Origin: Amphritea atlantica
GTDB lineage: Bacteria > Pseudomonadota > Gammaproteobacteria > Pseudomonadales > Balneatricaceae
Direction of reading: 5' to 3'
Assembly: GCF_018860855.1 (NCBI RefSeq)
Contig: NZ_JAHKQE010000030.1
Span: 124,001-188,000 of the forward strand
Length of the DNA: 64,000 nt
The notes under the pieces are model-generated. The model was given only the letters and a program-made list of their open reading frames with translations. It made no database searches and had not been told where the DNA came from. The position numbers and the translations under genes were made by a program. How positions within the stretch are numbered: position 1 is the first letter of the stretch; each line of letters begins with the position of its first letter. This document shows positions 55,049 through 64,000 of this stretch, in pieces.

Positions 55049-56134
55049 TTATTTTTTTAACAGGCGTTTTTGTACGGCGGCGACAAACTTAGGGTGATGT
55101 ATCACCCAGCCGCCAAGATAGCCTATAAGGCAACCAAGAATAATATCGAATAGCCGAGCGAGCATCAGTTGATCAGTTTCACTGGCGGGGATATTGATAT
55201 CGGCAAGGATCACCGTTAGCGGCGTAATAAACATCACGGCTAGGCCGTAGTTGCGGGTAATCAGCACCTCAATAAAGAAGCTCAATAGTAAAATCAAAAA
55301 AGCGGTTTCCCATGGGCCCGGAGACAGTGAAAAAATCACCCACGCAATCCCCATGCCGAGCGTAGTTCCGAAAATACGGTGTACGTTACGGTGCCAGATC
55401 GCCCGGAACGTCGCGCCCTGCATAATCGCGGTGGTGGATATGGGCACCCAATAGGGATTATCCAACTCGAGGAATAGGGCAAGGCAATAACCGCCGCCAA
55501 CAAACAGACTAATCACCGCCGATTCAATAATGATGGCTAGAATATGGTGGTCAATCGCTTCGGTGGGACGGTCTACATAGGTTTTTGACAAGTAAACTTG
55601 ATAGACACTGTAGATGAGTGCGAGAAAGCAGCCGCCCATCGCGCCGAACATCAGTATGCCGACCCGCTCTGCCGCGAGGGAGAGGTCGTAGGGGAGGGTT
55701 CTGGCTAGACAGGCGACGACCACGAAAAACAGTGTGCCGGGTGGTGGCACTGAGTAGAAACGGCATATAACCGTGACCATAAAAACGTTTAGTGTGAGCG
55801 TTATCGCGGATAGATAAGGGTCGAAACTGGTTAACACACCCAATGCAAAACTCACTGCAAAGCCAAATACGCAGGTGGCGAGGGTCATCATCCGCCGGGG
55901 AATATTTGTCTGGCGCATATACAGAACCGATAGACCGCCCATGCAGGCCAGTATAGAGGTCGGAAAATCGCCGATCCAGGCGCCGAATAAACCCGGTAGC
56001 CCCACCGCCAGTGCCGAGATCAGTATAAAGCCAATCGGTCGCTTATGATCGCTCAGCTCAAATAGTGGCTTAATACTGTTATAAAGTCGTGTCGGTCGCG
56101 AGGTGTTGTTGTTCAATGGCTGTCCTGAAGGCAA
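55049..56134 (-). CDS. FUSC-family membrane protein
   Basis: About 361 residues with roughly 10 helices in two blocks, of the FUSC (fusaric-acid-resistance-like)/YccS-YhfK group: GLFGAWIGDFPTSILACMGG near the N-terminus and FRAIWHRNVHRIFGTTLGMG (the H-R-x2-GT-x2-G FUSC motif) in the second half. Homologues are efflux components or unknown. The start is uncertain: the frame opens at TTG 56134 without a good ribosome-binding site. Confidence 0.85.
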   Translation of the reverse strand: MPSGQPLNNNTSRPTRLYNSIKPLFELSDHKRPIGFILISALAVGLPGLFGAWIGDFPTSILACMGGLSVLYMRQTNIPRRMMTLATCVFGFAVSFALGVLTSFDPYLSAITLTLNVFMVTVICRFYSVPPPGTLFFVVVACLARTLPYDLSLAAERVGILMFGAMGGCFLALIYSVYQVYLSKTYVDRPTEAIDHHILAIIIESAVISLFVGGGYCLALFLELDNPYWVPISTTAIMQGATFRAIWHRNVHRIFGTTLGMGIAWVIFSLSPGPWETAFLILLLSFFIEVLITRNYGLAVMFITPLTVILADINIPASETDQLMLARLFDIILGCLIGYLGGWVIHHPKFVAAVQKRLLKK

Positions 56135-56481
56135 GAGAAGAAAGTTAAGTCACCGTTTGGTGATCGTCTGTATTCAAGGTGTCGTCGTATAGACGTTGGT
56201 CAAAACCCTGCCGATAGTGACGACTGATCCTTTGGATCAAGATGACACAGCGGTGTTATCGATAAACGCCTGCCTGTGTGACGCGGCATAGTCACGGTTG
56301 AGCCAAACCGTTGTGACACAATTATACCCTTAGCTATTTTTGCAATAAAAGACGAAAGGCTGCGGTTTTGTTAGCTCGGCTCGCTATTGCGAGGGTTATT
56401 CGCTATTTTGATGCGAGCAGATGACTTTATCACTAAAGATAGCCTTATCTGTACATACTTATAACTAGAGGCAACAACAAG
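56135..56481. other. Divergent region FUSC / MscS
   Basis: About 350 bp with no gene. A short TCACC/GGTGA hairpin lies at 56150-56163. Nothing else stands out; it must carry the mscS promoter. Confidence 0.4.
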
Positions 56482-57327
56482 ATGTCAAAAATGCTTGATG
56501 AATTAGATATTAACCAATATTTCCCTGTGGCGCTGGATTGGGCTAGCAATGTTCTGCTGGCCATCCTGATTTTGCTGTTGGGGTTATGGTTTGCTGGCAA
56601 GGTTAACAAAATAATTGTTGCGGGTAGCCAGAAAAATCAGCATCTCGATGATACGCTGTTTCGCTTTCTGGGCAGCATGGCGCGCTATATTATCATCGCC
56701 TTTGTCATTATTGCGGTGCTTAATCGATTTGGCGTACAAACAGCGTCGATTGTTGCCTTGCTCGGTGCCGCCGGTTTAGCGATCGGTTTAGCGCTTCAGG
56801 GGGCGATGTCCAATCTAGCTGCCGGTGTGATGTTGCTAATTTTTCGGCCTTACAAGGTAAATGATTTTATCGAAGCGGCAGGGCGGTTTGGTAAAGTGAC
56901 TGAGATCGATATGTTCACCACCGTGTTGCAAACATTCGACAACCAGCAAATTATTGTACCTAATTCACAGATCTGGGGTGATCAGATTATCAATCATTCA
57001 CACTATGATGTGCGCGGTGTGGATATGCATTTTGGTGTGGCGTATGCCGAAAGTATCGATGCCGCTAGAGCAGTGATTGAAACGGTATTAGCCAACCATC
57101 CTCATGTACTGAAAACGCCAGCTCCCTTTGTTGAAGTAGAGACATTGAATAACAGTTCGGTTGATTTTCTAGTGCGACCTTTCTGTCAGGGCGAGCACTA
57201 TTTTGATGTGCTGTACTCAGTGCCAGAGCAGATTAAGAAAGCCTTGGACGAGCATGATATTGAGATTCCATTCCCGCACCGTAAAGTGATTTTGGTGAAT
57301 GAAACCAACGAAAAAGTCCAACCTTAA
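56482..57327 (+). CDS. Small-conductance mechanosensitive channel (MscS family)
   Basis: A 281-residue channel. Three N-terminal helices; the pore-lining TM3 is GAAGLAIGLALQGAMSNLAA followed by GVMLLIFRPYKVNDFIEA, which matches E. coli MscS (286 aa). The soluble beta domain and the C-terminal vestibule follow. It releases osmolytes on hypo-osmotic shock. Confidence 0.95.
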   Translation: MSKMLDELDINQYFPVALDWASNVLLAILILLLGLWFAGKVNKIIVAGSQKNQHLDDTLFRFLGSMARYIIIAFVIIAVLNRFGVQTASIVALLGAAGLAIGLALQGAMSNLAAGVMLLIFRPYKVNDFIEAAGRFGKVTEIDMFTTVLQTFDNQQIIVPNSQIWGDQIINHSHYDVRGVDMHFGVAYAESIDAARAVIETVLANHPHVLKTPAPFVEVETLNNSSVDFLVRPFCQGEHYFDVLYSVPEQIKKALDEHDIEIPFPHRKVILVNETNEKVQP

Positions 57328-57396
57328 TATTAATCTTTAATATTAGGTTGTGTAGATAACCTTTTGATTAGAAATAATTAAATTCTTGAAAGTTAA

Positions 57397-57427
57397 AAAG
57401 CCCTGTCGTTACGGCAGGGCTTTTTTT
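57397..57427 (+). terminator. Terminator after mscS-like gene
   Basis: AAAAGCCCTG - 9 nt - CAGGGCTTTTTTT, GC-rich stem plus T-run. Confidence 0.9.
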
Positions 57428-57526
57428 ATGCTGTTTCTTTGGTCAGCAATCAGGTTCGATATGAGTGTATTTTTAATACAAAATTTAATACACCTGCTTT
57501 ATCGTGCCGATCTGCATCCCTTTTAA

Positions 57527-57586
57527 GCTTTCATCTAAGCCCTTCTATAAGCCTTTCTATAAGCCCTTGTATAAGCCCTTTGTAAG
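57527..57586 (+). repeat. Imperfect tandem repeats (about 12 bp unit)
   Basis: Four to five imperfect copies of a unit close to TCTATAAGCCCT between the convergent mscS and TVP38-fusion genes. The 57428-57631 stretch holds no gene. Confidence 0.8.
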
Positions 57587-57631
57587 ACGTCGTTGATAGA
57601 CGCCGACAGTGCTTATGTTGTGGACTCTACG

Positions 57632-59767
57632 TTAGCCTCGCTTCCAGCGATGGAAGATTTCTAACCACGCGAGCACCTTTTGTGGTGCATGTTTTTTCTT
57701 CCATTCACCCGCAACAAAACGGTTGGCTTCGTTGATGGTTGGATAGGCGTGAATAGTACCGAGGATCTTATTTAAGCCCAGTTTGTTTTTCATCGCTAAG
57801 GCGAACTCTGGCAACATCTCTGCGGCATGTTCGCCGACGAGGGTGACACCGATAATTTTATCGCTGCCGGGTTTAAGCAAGACTTTAACAAAACCATAGG
57901 CGGCTTCATCGGTGATGGCGCGATCCAGCTCTTCGAGGTTGTAGCGCACTGCTTCATAGGCGATACCCTCATCAATCGCTTGCTTCTCATTCAGACCAAT
58001 ACGCGCAACCTCTGGGCTGGTATAAGTGGTAAAAGGAATGAGAGAGTAGTCGACCTTAAACTTCTTAAATTGGCCGAACAGAGCGTTCACCGAAGCAAAC
58101 CAAGCCTGATGAGCCGCGGCATGGGTGAATTGGAAAGGCCCAATCACATCACCGCAGGCTAAGATGTTTGGAATGCGAGTGCGCAGGTAAGGATCGACTT
58201 GAATTGTACTGCCTGGTTTAGCCGTGATGCCCATCGCTTCGAGACCGAAGCCGGTCACGTTGGCGGTACGGCCCGTGGCAACCAGTAGTTTGTCGAAGCC
58301 GATACGTTTTTCCTGATCGTTATGGCGACAGACAAGCTCAAAACCTGCGTCGGTGACTTCAAAGCGCACCGGGGTATGGCTGGCGCAGATCTGAATGCCA
58401 TCTTGTTGTAAGCGTTTCTCAACCACCGCTGCGGCATCTTGGTCTTCCTTAGTCAGCACCTGAGTGCCACGGAAGAGGATAGAGACTTGGCTGCCGAGAC
58501 GGGCAAAGCATTGACCCAGTTCACAGCCGATAGCGCCGGCTCCCAGTACCAGTAAACGCTCGGGACGTTGACGCAGCCCCCAAATAGTATCGGACGTTAG
58601 TGGCTCGACCAGTTCTATGCCGGGGATACTCGGCAGCGTAGGACGTGCACCGGTGGCGATGACGATGTTTTGTGTGGTAATGGTTTTGCCATTGACCTCA
58701 ACCTCCCACGGGCTACGAATAAAGGCATCACCGGTGACGCAATCGACCCCGAGGGATTCATAACGGGCAATGGAATCGTGTGGCTCAATCGTTTCGATGA
58801 CCCGTTGAACTCGATCCATCACTTCTGAAAATTCATACTCGACAGCGGCGTTGCGAATACCTAGATCTTTCGCATCACGTACATCGGCAAGGAAGTGGGT
58901 GGTACGAATCAGGGCCTTAGAAGGAACGCAGCCGGTGTTGAGGCAATCGCCACCCATTTTATGGCGTTCGATCAGTGTTACTTTAGCCTTGGTGGCTGCC
59001 GCGATATAAGAGGTAACTAAACCGCCGGCGCCGGCACCAATAACCACCATGTTGGTATCAAATTTTTTCGGTTTGGTATAACCGCTGTAAACCTTGCGTT
59101 GTTTAACTTGATCGACAATAGCTTTGGCGATCCAAGGGAAGATTCCGAGTAGGCAGAATGACAGGATCATACCAGGGGAGAGGATATCGCTAGGCTGCTC
59201 GATCAAGGCCAGCTGTGTACCGGCGTTTACGAAGATCGCTGTGCCCGGCAACATGCCCAGTTGGCTTACCCAGTAGAAGGTGGTTGCCTTCATACGGGTC
59301 AGGCCCATGACCGCGTTGATCACAAAGAACGGAAACAGCGGTACTAAACGCAGGGTAAAGAGATAGGAAATACCATCTTTCTCAATACCGCGGTTAATCG
59401 GGTCAATGTAATTAGAGAATTTATTCGTCAGGGGTGCCCGTAATAGGTAACGAGCCATTAGGAAGGCAAGTGTAGCACCGGTAGCGCTGGCAAAAGAGAC
59501 CAGTATGAAGCCCGTTACGAGGCCAAAGATAGCGCCGCCGACCAGCGTCATAATGACAGCGCCAGGGAGTGACAGTGCGGTAACCAGTACGTAGAGTACG
59601 ACAAAGGCTGCAATGGCTAATACTTTATTGTCCGCGACCCAGCTTTGCAGGTTGTCTTGTTGTGTTTTTATATATTCAAGATTGAGATAACTACCGAGGT
59701 CTAACAGGAAAAAAGCGCCTATTAATGCGGCAATAACAACGATCAAGATGATTTTTTTACTATTCAT
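57632..59767 (-). CDS. TVP38/TMEM64 membrane domain fused to dihydrolipoamide-dehydrogenase-like flavoprotein
   Basis: A 711-residue fusion. Residues ~1-225 are a DedA/TVP38-TMEM64 membrane domain with ~6 helices (SLPGAVIMTLVGGAIFG then LPLFPFFVINAVMGLT-like LVPLFPFFVINAVMGL). Residues ~235-700 are a pyridine-nucleotide disulfide oxidoreductase with FAD motif VIGAGAGGLVTSYIAA, redox Cys pair GGDCLNTGCVPSKA, NAD motif LGAGAIGCELGQ and the C-terminal dimerisation domain ending HAYPTINEA. Closest chemistry is mercuric reductase/lipoamide dehydrogenase-like. No merA N-terminal metal domain. Substrate unknown. Confidence 0.92.
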   Translation of the reverse strand: MNSKKIILIVVIAALIGAFFLLDLGSYLNLEYIKTQQDNLQSWVADNKVLAIAAFVVLYVLVTALSLPGAVIMTLVGGAIFGLVTGFILVSFASATGATLAFLMARYLLRAPLTNKFSNYIDPINRGIEKDGISYLFTLRLVPLFPFFVINAVMGLTRMKATTFYWVSQLGMLPGTAIFVNAGTQLALIEQPSDILSPGMILSFCLLGIFPWIAKAIVDQVKQRKVYSGYTKPKKFDTNMVVIGAGAGGLVTSYIAAATKAKVTLIERHKMGGDCLNTGCVPSKALIRTTHFLADVRDAKDLGIRNAAVEYEFSEVMDRVQRVIETIEPHDSIARYESLGVDCVTGDAFIRSPWEVEVNGKTITTQNIVIATGARPTLPSIPGIELVEPLTSDTIWGLRQRPERLLVLGAGAIGCELGQCFARLGSQVSILFRGTQVLTKEDQDAAAVVEKRLQQDGIQICASHTPVRFEVTDAGFELVCRHNDQEKRIGFDKLLVATGRTANVTGFGLEAMGITAKPGSTIQVDPYLRTRIPNILACGDVIGPFQFTHAAAHQAWFASVNALFGQFKKFKVDYSLIPFTTYTSPEVARIGLNEKQAIDEGIAYEAVRYNLEELDRAITDEAAYGFVKVLLKPGSDKIIGVTLVGEHAAEMLPEFALAMKNKLGLNKILGTIHAYPTINEANRFVAGEWKKKHAPQKVLAWLEIFHRWKRG

Positions 59768-59931
59768 AAACAGCTCTGCTTGGCAAGAGTGGGGTAAGTG
59801 CTAGGGATAATCGCACAGTAAACTGAAAATATCCTGAAAGAATGATTGTTTCAGCTGAGGTTGATTCGGTTGGATTTTCAGTCGAGTGGTCGTTTTGAGT
59901 AGGTGGGTGTGGTGCTGAGTAGGCAGTCATA

Positions 59932-59974
59932 AAAAAAGCCTTTTTCATCCACTGGTTGCGAAGAAAAAGGCTTC
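59932..59974 (-). terminator. Terminator of folD
   Basis: On the minus strand AAGCCTTTTTC ... GAAAAAGGCTT followed by T residues, 18 nt after the folD stop. Confidence 0.85.
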
Positions 59975-59991
59975 TCAATGGGAGGAGCCGA

Positions 59992-60843
59992 TCAATTATG
60001 GTTGTTGGCTGCTTCCAGCGTGTTCTCCATCAGCGTTGCAACCGTCATTGGGCCAACACCTCCGGGTACCGGTGTGATCCAGCCGGCCCGTTCAGCGGCG
60101 ACTGCGTAATCCACATCACCGACCAAGCGGCCATCTTCAAGGCGGTTAATACCCACATCAATTACGATAGCGCCGGGTTTAATCCATTCACCTTTAACCA
60201 GTCCGGGTCTGCCAACGCCGACCACAACGATATCGGCGCGCTGTACGTGGGCGGCGAGATCTTTTGTGAAGCGGTGAGTTGTCGTTGTTGTGCAGCCGGC
60301 GAGTAGGAGTTCGAGTGTCATCGGCCGGCCAACAATGTTGGAAGCGCCGACAATAACTGCATCTTTGCCGCGAATAGCTTCACCGGTCGACTCCAGCAAT
60401 GTCATTACACCTTTCGGGGTGCAAGGGCGCAGTGCGGGTAAACGTTGTGCCAGACGGCCTAGGTTGAAGGGGTGAAACCCATCAACATCTTTTTCTGGGC
60501 GGATACGTTCGAGGATTTCATTCGCTTCAAGGTGAGAAGGAAGCGGTAGTTGAACCAGTATGCCGTCAATCTGGGCATCATCATTCAGTTTATCTACCAG
60601 ATCTAGTAGTTGCTGTTGGCCGGTTTCGGCGGGTAGGTCGTAGGAAACCGATTCAATGCCGACCTCTTTGCAGGCATTTTTCTTGTTTCGGACATATACC
60701 TGCGAGGCGGGATCGAAGCCTACTAGGATAACAGCCAAGCATGGGGCGCGTTTACCCGCATCAAGGCGGGCTTTGACCCCCACCGCTACCTGTTCGCGAA
60801 CATTTTGGGCAATCTGCTTGCCGTCAATTATCTGAGCGCTCAT
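59992..60843 (-). CDS. folD: Bifunctional methylenetetrahydrofolate dehydrogenase/cyclohydrolase FolD
   Basis: A 283-residue enzyme interconverting 5,10-methylene-THF, methenyl-THF and 10-formyl-THF with NADP+. Motifs: [17 protein letters not shown] (catalytic Lys), [31 protein letters not shown] and PGGVGPMT. I chose ATG 60843 ([10 protein letters not shown]), as in other FolDs; the frame extends 17 codons upstream. Confidence 0.95.
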   Translation of the reverse strand: MSAQIIDGKQIAQNVREQVAVGVKARLDAGKRAPCLAVILVGFDPASQVYVRNKKNACKEVGIESVSYDLPAETGQQQLLDLVDKLNDDAQIDGILVQLPLPSHLEANEILERIRPEKDVDGFHPFNLGRLAQRLPALRPCTPKGVMTLLESTGEAIRGKDAVIVGASNIVGRPMTLELLLAGCTTTTTHRFTKDLAAHVQRADIVVVGVGRPGLVKGEWIKPGAIVIDVGINRLEDGRLVGDVDYAVAAERAGWITPVPGGVGPMTVATLMENTLEAANNHN

Positions 60844-61302
60844 CTTACGAATGTATTCCTCAGTCATTAATTTTGATGGCGCGGATTGTCTCATGGTTAC
60901 CGTCTTCCTCCAAGGGGAATCGCGGCTCGGCGCGGGATGAGAGCACTTTATGATACGTAGGGAGCCATAAAGCCTAATGAATCTCTTATTCGATGGTTTT
61001 GACTATTAGCGTAAAGAAGAAAGAGGAGAGGGTAGCTATGTAGCTTTGTATAAACTAATAAATAGACGAGCGTTAGGTCAGGATTAACGTCAGGGCGTCG
61101 ACTATATAAGGCAGATCTCCTTGGTTATGTATAAAAAGTGATCGGTTGGGGCGGTTATCGATGCCTAAGTGGTTTATTTTGCTTAAATTTTAAAAAGGGT
61201 GTTGACGGAATATAAAGCGATATATATTATGCGCTCCATCTTGAAGAGGGGCACGAAGCACCTAGGTGCAGATTGAACTTCAACGAGATCGGGCAGTGTC
61301 AG
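60844..61302. other. Intergenic region upstream of the tRNA cluster
   Basis: No gene; contains the tRNA operon promoter at 61202-61230 and, on the other strand, the folD promoter region. Confidence 0.6.
61202..61230 (+). promoter_or_regulatory. Sigma70 promoter for the tRNA cluster
   Basis: -35 TTGACG (61202-61207), 17-bp spacer, -10 TATTAT (61225-61230), then a GC-rich discriminator GCGCTCC as in stringently controlled stable-RNA promoters. About 65-70 nt upstream of tRNA-Arg. Confidence 0.8.
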
Positions 61303-61378
61303 GCGCCCGTAGCTCAATGGATAGAGCACTCGCCTTCTAAGCGAGCGGTTGCAGGTTCGACCCCTGCCGGGCGCGCCA
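61303..61378 (+). tRNA. tRNA-Arg (anticodon TCT)
   Basis: 76 nt with encoded CCA. Acceptor GCGCCCG pairs with CGGGCGC; D arm GCTC/GAGC; anticodon arm CTCGC-CTTCTAA-GCGAG gives anticodon TCT; T arm GCAGG-TTCGACC-CCTGC. Confidence 0.97.
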
Positions 61379-61414
61379 GTAAGGTCTGACAAAGAGTCAA
61401 AATGTATTGATGTG

Positions 61415-61490
61415 GTGGGCGTAGCTCAGTTGGTAGAGCTCCGGATTGTGATTCCGGCGGTCGTGGGTTCAAACCCCATCGTCCACCCCA
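61415..61490 (+). tRNA. tRNA-His (anticodon GTG), copy 1
   Basis: 76 nt with CCA. Anticodon arm CCGGA-TTGTGAT-TCCGG gives GTG; T arm GTGGG/CCCAT-type; a G precedes the acceptor (61414), fitting the His-specific G-1 opposite C73. Identical in sequence to copy 2. Confidence 0.97.
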
Positions 61491-61558
61491 GATACATTGT
61501 TATCTTATTTAAATGTGGTATTATAGCGCCGCTTTAATGATAACGAGCCCTGTTTTAT

Positions 61559-61643
61559 GCGAGTGTGGCGGAATTGGTAGACGCGCTGGTTTTAGGTACC
61601 AGTATCTTACGGTGTGGGAGTTCGAGTCTCCCCACTCGCACCA
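61559..61643 (+). tRNA. tRNA-Leu (anticodon TAG)
   Basis: 85 nt with a class II variable arm (TATCTTACGGTG region) and encoded CCA. Acceptor GCGAGTG/CACTCGC; anticodon arm CTGGT-TTTAGGT-ACCAG gives TAG. Confidence 0.97.
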
Positions 61644-61672
61644 TTATTTACTTCCTAGGAAGTACGCCTTTG

Positions 61673-61748
61673 GTGGGCGTAGCTCAGTTGGTAGAGCTCC
61701 GGATTGTGATTCCGGCGGTCGTGGGTTCAAACCCCATCGTCCACCCCA
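61673..61748 (+). tRNA. tRNA-His (anticodon GTG), copy 2
   Basis: Identical 76-nt sequence to copy 1, again with G at -1 (61672). The order Arg-His-Leu-His before tig is shared with Pseudomonas. Confidence 0.97.
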
Positions 61749-61992
61749 TATCTTCTATCTTTTTTATCTCATACTTATCTTATATTTAATCCCTTTGTCA
61801 GTGATCCGTGCATTTATACTCTATACATTGTTATTCAACGCTTTTGCTTGACTAATAGCACTGCTTACCGGACAATTTCCGCCTTTAGAAATTCTGGTAC
61901 CTGTTGTGACAGGCCTCTGCTTATTGTAAGAGGGTGAACGACAGGTCAATTTTCAGATTTGTTACGATACAAATAATTTTGTGAGGAATTCC

Positions 61993-63330
61993 ATGCAAGT
62001 ATCCGTAGAAACCACTACTGGTCTTGAGCGTCAACTGACTGTTGTTGTACCTGCTGATCGCGTTGATAGCGATGTAGCCAAGCGTGTTCAAGAGACGGCT
62101 CGTACCGTTCGTCTGGACGGTTTCCGTCCTGGTAAAGTGCCAGTTAAAGTGGTTAAAAAGCGCTACGGCCAAGGCATCCGCCAGGAAGTAATCGGTGAGG
62201 TTGTGCAGCAGAGCTTCTATGAAGCGATACAGCAAGAAAGCCTAACACCTGCTGGTGGCCCGAATGTTGAGTTCAAAACCGACAAAGAGGGTGAAGATTT
62301 CTCTTACACTGCTACTTTTGAAGTGTATCCAGAAATCACACTGGCTGATTTTTCTGGTGTTGAGATCGAAAAGAATTCCGCTGAAGTGAAAGATGCTGAT
62401 CTTGATCAGATGATTGATACTTTGCAGAAGCAGCAAGCTGCTTACGAAGAAGCTGACAAGGCCGCTGCCGAAGGCGACCAGCTGAACATCGATTTTGAAG
62501 GTTTCATCGATGGTGAAGCATTTGACGGTGGCACAGCAGCGGGTATGGATCTGGTATTGGGTTCTAACACCATGATCCCTGGTTTCGAAACTGCGCTTGA
62601 AGGTGCTAAAGCGGGTGAAGAGAAAGAGGTTAACGTCACTTTCCCTGAGGAATACCACGCTGAAAACCTGAAAGGTAAAGCGGCTAAGTTCAACGTTAAG
62701 GTCAACAAAGTATCGGCTCAAGTATTGCCAGAATTGAACGAAGAGTTCTTCGCTAAATTCGGTATCGAAGAGAAGAGCGTTGACAGCTTTAAAGTTGAAG
62801 TACGTAAAAACATGGAGCGTGAACTGAACCAAGCGCTGAAGTCTAAGCTGAAAGAAGCTGTCTTTGGTCAACTGGTTGAAGTTAACGCGATTGACGTACC
62901 TACTGCGCTGATTGATGGTGAGATTGATGCGATGCGTCGTCAAGCTATTCAGCAGTTTGGTGGTGCTGATGCCAATATCGACCCTAACATGCTGCCTAAA
63001 GAGATGTTCTCTGAGCAAGCTGAAAAGCGTGTTAAAGTCGGCCTGTTGGTGTCTGAAGTTGTTAAAGCTAACGAACTGAAAGTAGACGACGACCGTGTTC
63101 GCACTACTGTAGAAGAGCTGGCGGCGACTTACCAAGAGCCACAAGAAGTGATCGACTGGTACTACAGCAATCAAGATATGCTAAACCAGATTCAGAACCT
63201 CGTTCTGGAAGATCAAGTTTTGGACCTGCTGCTTGATTCTGCTAAGGTTACCGAAACCGAACTAAGCTACGAAGATGCAATCAAGCCTGCCGCAGCACCT
63301 GTTGCTGAAGAAGCAGAAGAAGAGGCGTAA
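61993..63330 (+). CDS. tig: Trigger factor
   Basis: A 445-residue ribosome-bound chaperone and peptidyl-prolyl isomerase. The ribosome-binding signature GFRPGKVP is at ~44-51, a PPIase domain at ~150-245 (GDQLNIDFEGFIDGEAFDGG), then the helical arms and an acidic C-terminal tail. Start ATG 61993, four codons inside the longest open frame, with RBS GTGAGGA. Precedes clpP as in most gammaproteobacteria. Confidence 0.97.
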   Translation: MQVSVETTTGLERQLTVVVPADRVDSDVAKRVQETARTVRLDGFRPGKVPVKVVKKRYGQGIRQEVIGEVVQQSFYEAIQQESLTPAGGPNVEFKTDKEGEDFSYTATFEVYPEITLADFSGVEIEKNSAEVKDADLDQMIDTLQKQQAAYEEADKAAAEGDQLNIDFEGFIDGEAFDGGTAAGMDLVLGSNTMIPGFETALEGAKAGEEKEVNVTFPEEYHAENLKGKAAKFNVKVNKVSAQVLPELNEEFFAKFGIEEKSVDSFKVEVRKNMERELNQALKSKLKEAVFGQLVEVNAIDVPTALIDGEIDAMRRQAIQQFGGADANIDPNMLPKEMFSEQAEKRVKVGLLVSEVVKANELKVDDDRVRTTVEELAATYQEPQEVIDWYYSNQDMLNQIQNLVLEDQVLDLLLDSAKVTETELSYEDAIKPAAAPVAEEAEEEA

Positions 63331-63356
63331 TTGCCCTTCGCCTTAATTGCGTTTAT

Positions 63357-63400
63357 AAAAGAACGGTTGTCGGCTTAAGGTCGGCCGCCGTTTTTTTTTC
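63357..63400 (+). terminator. Terminator between tig and clpP
   Basis: ACGGTTGTCGGC / GTCGGCCGCCGT-type imperfect stem followed by nine T residues. Confidence 0.75.
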
Positions 63401-63445
63401 TGGACGTGTGGCAAACACGTTGTTAAGGATTTAGGAGAGAATTCA

Positions 63446-64000
63446 ATGTCGGATTTTTATAATGGCCCTACCGTAATTACTAGCAGTGGTCTGGTACCCA
63501 TGGTTGTTGAGCAAACAGCACGTGGTGAGCGTTCTTACGACATCTACTCTCGATTACTGAAAGAGCGGGTTATTTTCATGATTGGCCAGGTTGAAGATCA
63601 TATGGCTAATCTGGTGGTTGCTCAGTTGCTATTTCTTGAGTCTGAAAACCCTGATAAAGATATTCATCTGTATATTAACTCTCCGGGTGGCTCAGTCACG
63701 GCTGGTTTGTCGATCTATGACACCATGCAGTTCATCAAGCCAGACGTGAGTACTATGTGTATCGGTCAGGCGGCAAGCATGGGCGCACTGCTGCTGACAG
63801 GTGGTGCTGCCGGTAAGCGTTTCTGTCTGCCACATTCACGGATGATGATTCACCAGCCGTTGGGGGGTTATCAAGGTCAGGCGACTGATATTGAGATTCA
63901 TACTCAGGAAATTCTGAGTATTCGTGATAAGTTGAATAGCATCATGTCTCACCATACCGGCCAAGATCTGGAAACCATCAGCCGAGATACCGATCGTGAT
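63446..64000 (+). CDS. clpP: ATP-dependent Clp protease proteolytic subunit (3' truncated by window edge)
   Basis: 185 codons are visible without a stop. The catalytic triad is complete: Ser in GQAASMGA, His in MMIHQP and Asp in SRDTDRD at the edge. The usual length is ~200-210 residues, so only the last ~20-25 are missing. RBS AGGAGAG precedes ATG 63446. It forms the tetradecameric peptidase used with ClpX/ClpA; clpX and lon are expected next. Confidence 0.97.
   Translation, partial: MSDFYNGPTVITSSGLVPMVVEQTARGERSYDIYSRLLKERVIFMIGQVEDHMANLVVAQLLFLESENPDKDIHLYINSPGGSVTAGLSIYDTMQFIKPDVSTMCIGQAASMGALLLTGGAAGKRFCLPHSRMMIHQPLGGYQGQATDIEIHTQEILSIRDKLNSIMSHHTGQDLETISRDTDRD

Noticed and set aside
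61183-61851. Short open frames across the tRNA cluster
   Set aside because: They overlap structurally verified tRNA genes and contain translated tRNA sequence repeats.
62242-63174. 310-codon minus-strand frame inside tig
   Set aside because: It is an antisense open frame created by the biased codon use of trigger factor, whose own identity is certain.

Overview
The window looks like a chromosomal segment of a marine gammaproteobacterium, probably Oceanospirillales/Oceanospirillaceae (Amphritea, Neptunomonas or Marinobacterium type). This is inferred from moderate GC, several Pseudomonas-like housekeeping gene orders, TRAP transporters, an NhaD Na+/H+ antiporter, and the absence of plasmid or phage hallmarks. 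It opens inside comEC and closes inside clpP.

Region 1 (1-14.2 kb) is conserved core: comEC, an ExbB/ExbD pair, lpxK, a Trm112-like protein, kdsB, a low-Mr phosphatase and murB on +, then rne on - with a structured ~0.5-kb leader, and divergent rluC. It continues with a KfrA-like coiled-coil protein, cysB and a second RluA-type pseudouridine synthase. Region 2 (14.2-22.4 kb) holds a LysR pseudogene, DUF2889 and PaaX genes on -, a complete TRAP transporter with a UspA protein, a LysR regulator and maiA; aromatic-acid use is a reasonable but unproven reading. Region 3 (22.4-26.6 kb) has an EAL/HDOD signalling protein, the ribosome-assembly GTPase YlqF/RbgA with a small basic protein, a CDGSH protein and a YhiN-type flavoprotein.

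Region 4 (26.6-30.5 kb) is accessory. Small same-strand genes of differing base composition (a Cys-rich exported protein, a GNAT acetyltransferase, a TerB/zinc-ribbon protein with an unknown partner, a lipoprotein) are accompanied by a 93-bp direct repeat and an attC-like element, so it may be an integron-style cassette remnant with no integrase in view.

Region 5 (30.8-45.4 kb) is a large uptake and catabolism locus. It has a LysR regulator, a class II aldolase, a peptide-type ABC transporter (binding protein, two permeases, a fused double ATPase), a D-2-hydroxyacid dehydrogenase, an N-carbamoyl-amino-acid-type M20 hydrolase and an acetylpolyamine amidohydrolase. A LuxR-type regulator then faces a redox operon (AhpD-like CxxC protein, thioredoxin, thioredoxin reductase) and an orphan TRAP binding protein about 70% identical to the one in region 2. 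The substrate is unknown; an N-acylated or carbamoylated amine or amino-acid derivative is the natural guess.

Region 6 (45.4-60.9 kb) holds a ZIP-transporter remnant, a MetE-like methyltransferase, an MFS/AraC divergent pair, an OsmC-YcaO fusion, nhaD, an aldehyde dehydrogenase, a FUSC protein, MscS, a TVP38/flavin-disulfide-reductase fusion and folD. Region 7 (61.2-64 kb) is the conserved tRNA-Arg/His/Leu/His cluster with a clear sigma70 promoter, then tig and clpP.
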